From NCBI GenBank assembly GCA_963759115.1, contig CAVWXT010000002.1:496001-560000 (forward strand): a stretch of DNA of 64,000 nucleotides. The letters run 5' to 3'. The notes under the pieces are model-generated. The model had not been told where the DNA came from. It saw nothing but the letters and a program-made list of their open reading frames with translations, and ran no database searches. This document shows, one piece after another, positions 62,714-64,000 of the stretch (the first letter of the stretch is position 1; the number at the start of each line of letters is the position of its first letter). Position numbers and translations under genes: made by a program. The DNA is from CAVWXT01 sp963759115 (GTDB lineage: Bacteria > Planctomycetota > Planctomycetia > Pirellulales > Thermoguttaceae).

Positions 62714-63583
62714 TCACTCATTATTTCTGCGCGCCACGATCACCATCCCGTTGCGATCCGCGAATTCGATTACCGCAGGCTGATCGAGGAGGATCGTGCG
62801 ACCGGCCTCGACCGCCAGCACCTTGCCGCCCGCGGCGTGCAGGGTTTCCAGCGTGCCTAATCCGACGGTAGGCACATCGAATCGCATGTCCTGCTGCGGC
62901 TTGGCCACCTTGACAAGGGTGAAGCCGCCGGCCCGGCAGAGCGCCCCGGCCCGGCGGATGCACTCGTCGGTGCCCTCAACCGCCTCGACCGCCAGCACGG
63001 CCTGGTCCTTCACGGCCACGCTCTGCCCGATGTCGAGCCGGCCGATCTCTTTGGCCATCTTCCAGCCAAAGTCAATGTCCTTTTGCTGCCAGGCGGTCGG
63101 GCCGCGGCGGGTAAGCTGTCCTTCGGTCACGAGCAACTCCGGTGCGTAATTGGTGGCCGGGGCGAAGTGGATCCCTTCGGAAGCGAACTCCTCGACGATC
63201 GCCGTCAACAGCGAGTCGTCGCGGCAATCCTTGCGCCGCGTCCAGAAGTGCGGGAGAAACATGCGAATCGTGCGCAGGTCGGGCAGGTGCCGCAGCCAGG
63301 CGAAGCGTTGAAACAGCCGCACCTTGAAGATCTTGCCCGCCATGGTGACTTCCGTGACGCCGTGGCGGCGGAAGTAGCGGATAGCCGAGCCGAACTTGGC
63401 CAGCCCGAGCCAACGGAAGTCGTGGCACACTTCGGCCAGCGCGGGGTCGGCGTGACCGATGGTGCCGAGGCAGTAGACTTCGCACCCCTGCCGCCGCAAG
63501 GCCTCGGCGATCACCAGCGGGTATCGCCCCCAACCGGCCAGAATGCCGACGCGACGAGGATTTGCTGGGGTAATCTTGGACAT
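62714..63583 (-). CDS. lpxI: UDP-2,3-diacylglucosamine pyrophosphatase LpxI
   Basis: Removes UMP from UDP-2,3-diacylglucosamine in lipid A synthesis; LpxI is the alternative to LpxH. 289 residues. N-terminal GILAGWGRYPLVIAEALRRQG, then VTMAGKIFKVRLFQRF. The C-terminal domain has DIDFGWKMAKEIGRLDIGQS, VKDQAVLAVEAVEGTD and DMRFDVPTVGLGTLE, all family hallmarks. It lies 25 bases after lpxD on the same strand and is probably co-transcribed, so the window holds two consecutive lipid A genes. Confidence 0.92.
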   Translation of the reverse strand: MSKITPANPRRVGILAGWGRYPLVIAEALRRQGCEVYCLGTIGHADPALAEVCHDFRWLGLAKFGSAIRYFRRHGVTEVTMAGKIFKVRLFQRFAWLRHLPDLRTIRMFLPHFWTRRKDCRDDSLLTAIVEEFASEGIHFAPATNYAPELLVTEGQLTRRGPTAWQQKDIDFGWKMAKEIGRLDIGQSVAVKDQAVLAVEAVEGTDECIRRAGALCRAGGFTLVKVAKPQQDMRFDVPTVGLGTLETLHAAGGKVLAVEAGRTILLDQPAVIEFADRNGMVIVARRNNE

Positions 63584-63607
63584 TGCAGATTGATTTGCAA
63601 TGGCACG

Positions 63608-64000
63608 TTACGCCACTGCTCGTCGCCCGTCGGCGTCCTCGTCGTCCGGCGTTTCAGCGGGCTTGAAGCTCAGCTTGTCGCCCGGCGTCTCGCTCAGCAG
63701 CCTGTCAACGGCCCGCTGCAACTGTTTCAACTGCCGCCGCATCTCCGGCAGCTTGCTGAAGGCGGCTTGCTTGACTTTCTGGTCGCGCTCCGGCGTGGCG
63801 GGGATGCCAATCATGCGGGCGCCGTCGGGCACGTCGTTGGTTACGCCAGCCATCGCGCCCAGCACGGCGCGGTGGCCGATGTGGACGTGATCCCGCACGC
63901 CCACTTGCCCGGCCATCACCACGTAATCGCCGGTGGTGGTGCTGCCGGCGATGCCGACCTGCGAGCAGAGCATGTTATGGCGGCCGATGCGGCAGTTGTG
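63608..64000 (-). CDS. lpxD: UDP-3-O-acylglucosamine N-acyltransferase LpxD, C-terminal part (runs off the window)
   Basis: Partial: the 5' end lies beyond the right edge. The visible 130 residues contain left-handed beta-helix hexapeptide repeats (HNCRIGRHNMLCSQVGIAG, then VVMAGQVGVRDHVHIGHRAVLGAMAGVTNDVPDG). A helical C-terminal tail (EMRRQLKQLQRAVDRLLSET) follows. The family acylates UDP-3-O-acyl-glucosamine in lipid A synthesis, matching the adjacent lpxI. The C-terminal tail is longer and more acidic than in Escherichia coli LpxD. Confidence 0.88.
   Translation of the reverse strand, partial: HNCRIGRHNMLCSQVGIAGSTTTGDYVVMAGQVGVRDHVHIGHRAVLGAMAGVTNDVPDGARMIGIPATPERDQKVKQAAFSKLPEMRRQLKQLQRAVDRLLSETPGDKLSFKPAETPDDEDADGRRAVA

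Overview
The window is about 64 kb of GC-rich bacterial chromosome. Several features together point to Planctomycetota, most likely a Pirellulales-like lineage: a PEP-CTERM protein, an ISAzo13-type ('Rhodopirellula-type') transposase, an alternative complex III plus caa3 oxidase cluster, Tat-leader Gfo/Idh/MocA and DegT-like proteins, lipid A genes, a eukaryote-type protein kinase and abundant intergenic palindromes. The taxonomic call is inference. No rRNA, tRNA or CRISPR array was recognised.

Layout. 0-5.8 kb: a nucleotidyltransferase-like/coiled-coil gene pair, asd, a cold-shock gene and an EF-G gene. 6-14.4 kb: a reverse-strand efflux operon (lipoprotein adaptor, then two RND permeases joined by ATGA). 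14.8-24 kb: signalling and envelope genes (REC-PAS-histidine kinase, MBL hydrolase, adenylate kinase-like protein, HEAT/TPR protein, STN-domain protein, sigma factor, lipoprotein, polysaccharide export lipoprotein). 24.4-26.1 kb: an ISAzo13-family insertion sequence with recognisable terminal inverted repeats. 26.5-31.5 kb: a Tat-leader DegT-family aminotransferase, a PEP-CTERM protein with two aspartic-protease DTG motifs, trmB and a rhomboid protease gene carrying an in-frame amber codon. 31.7-45 kb: a complete respiratory cluster actABCDEF - small membrane protein - SCO - coxBACD. 45-48.5 kb: two APC-type permeases and a PHA-granule-region protein. 48.7-53.4 kb (reverse): a DoxX-like protein and two tandem Gfo/Idh/MocA oxidoreductases. 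54-64 kb: a hydroxyacid dehydrogenase, an antitoxin/PIN toxin pair, a Ser/Thr kinase, lspA, a UbiD decarboxylase, a GxxExxY protein between two palindromic repeats, a prepilin peptidase-like protein, a LOG-family protein, lpxI and the 3' end of lpxD.

How the genes work together. The central block encodes an electron chain. ActABCDEF oxidises quinol and passes electrons through haem c and FeS centres. They then go to a cytochrome-c-domain CoxB and CoxA of a caa3-type oxidase, with SCO supplying copper to CuA. The efflux, Wza-like, LspA and LpxI/LpxD genes concern the Gram-negative envelope.

Two cross-cutting features stand out. First, many genes, above all those at 31.7-45 kb and 48.7-55 kb, are broken by single-base indels although the encoded proteins stay conserved across frames. 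Many indels are an extra base that creates a CpG or sits just before a G, so consensus error is the likeliest cause. Second, short palindromic or MITE-like elements of several families are scattered through the intergenic DNA. Some also lie inside coding sequence: an in-frame copy in ubiD and a copy between two domains of actB.
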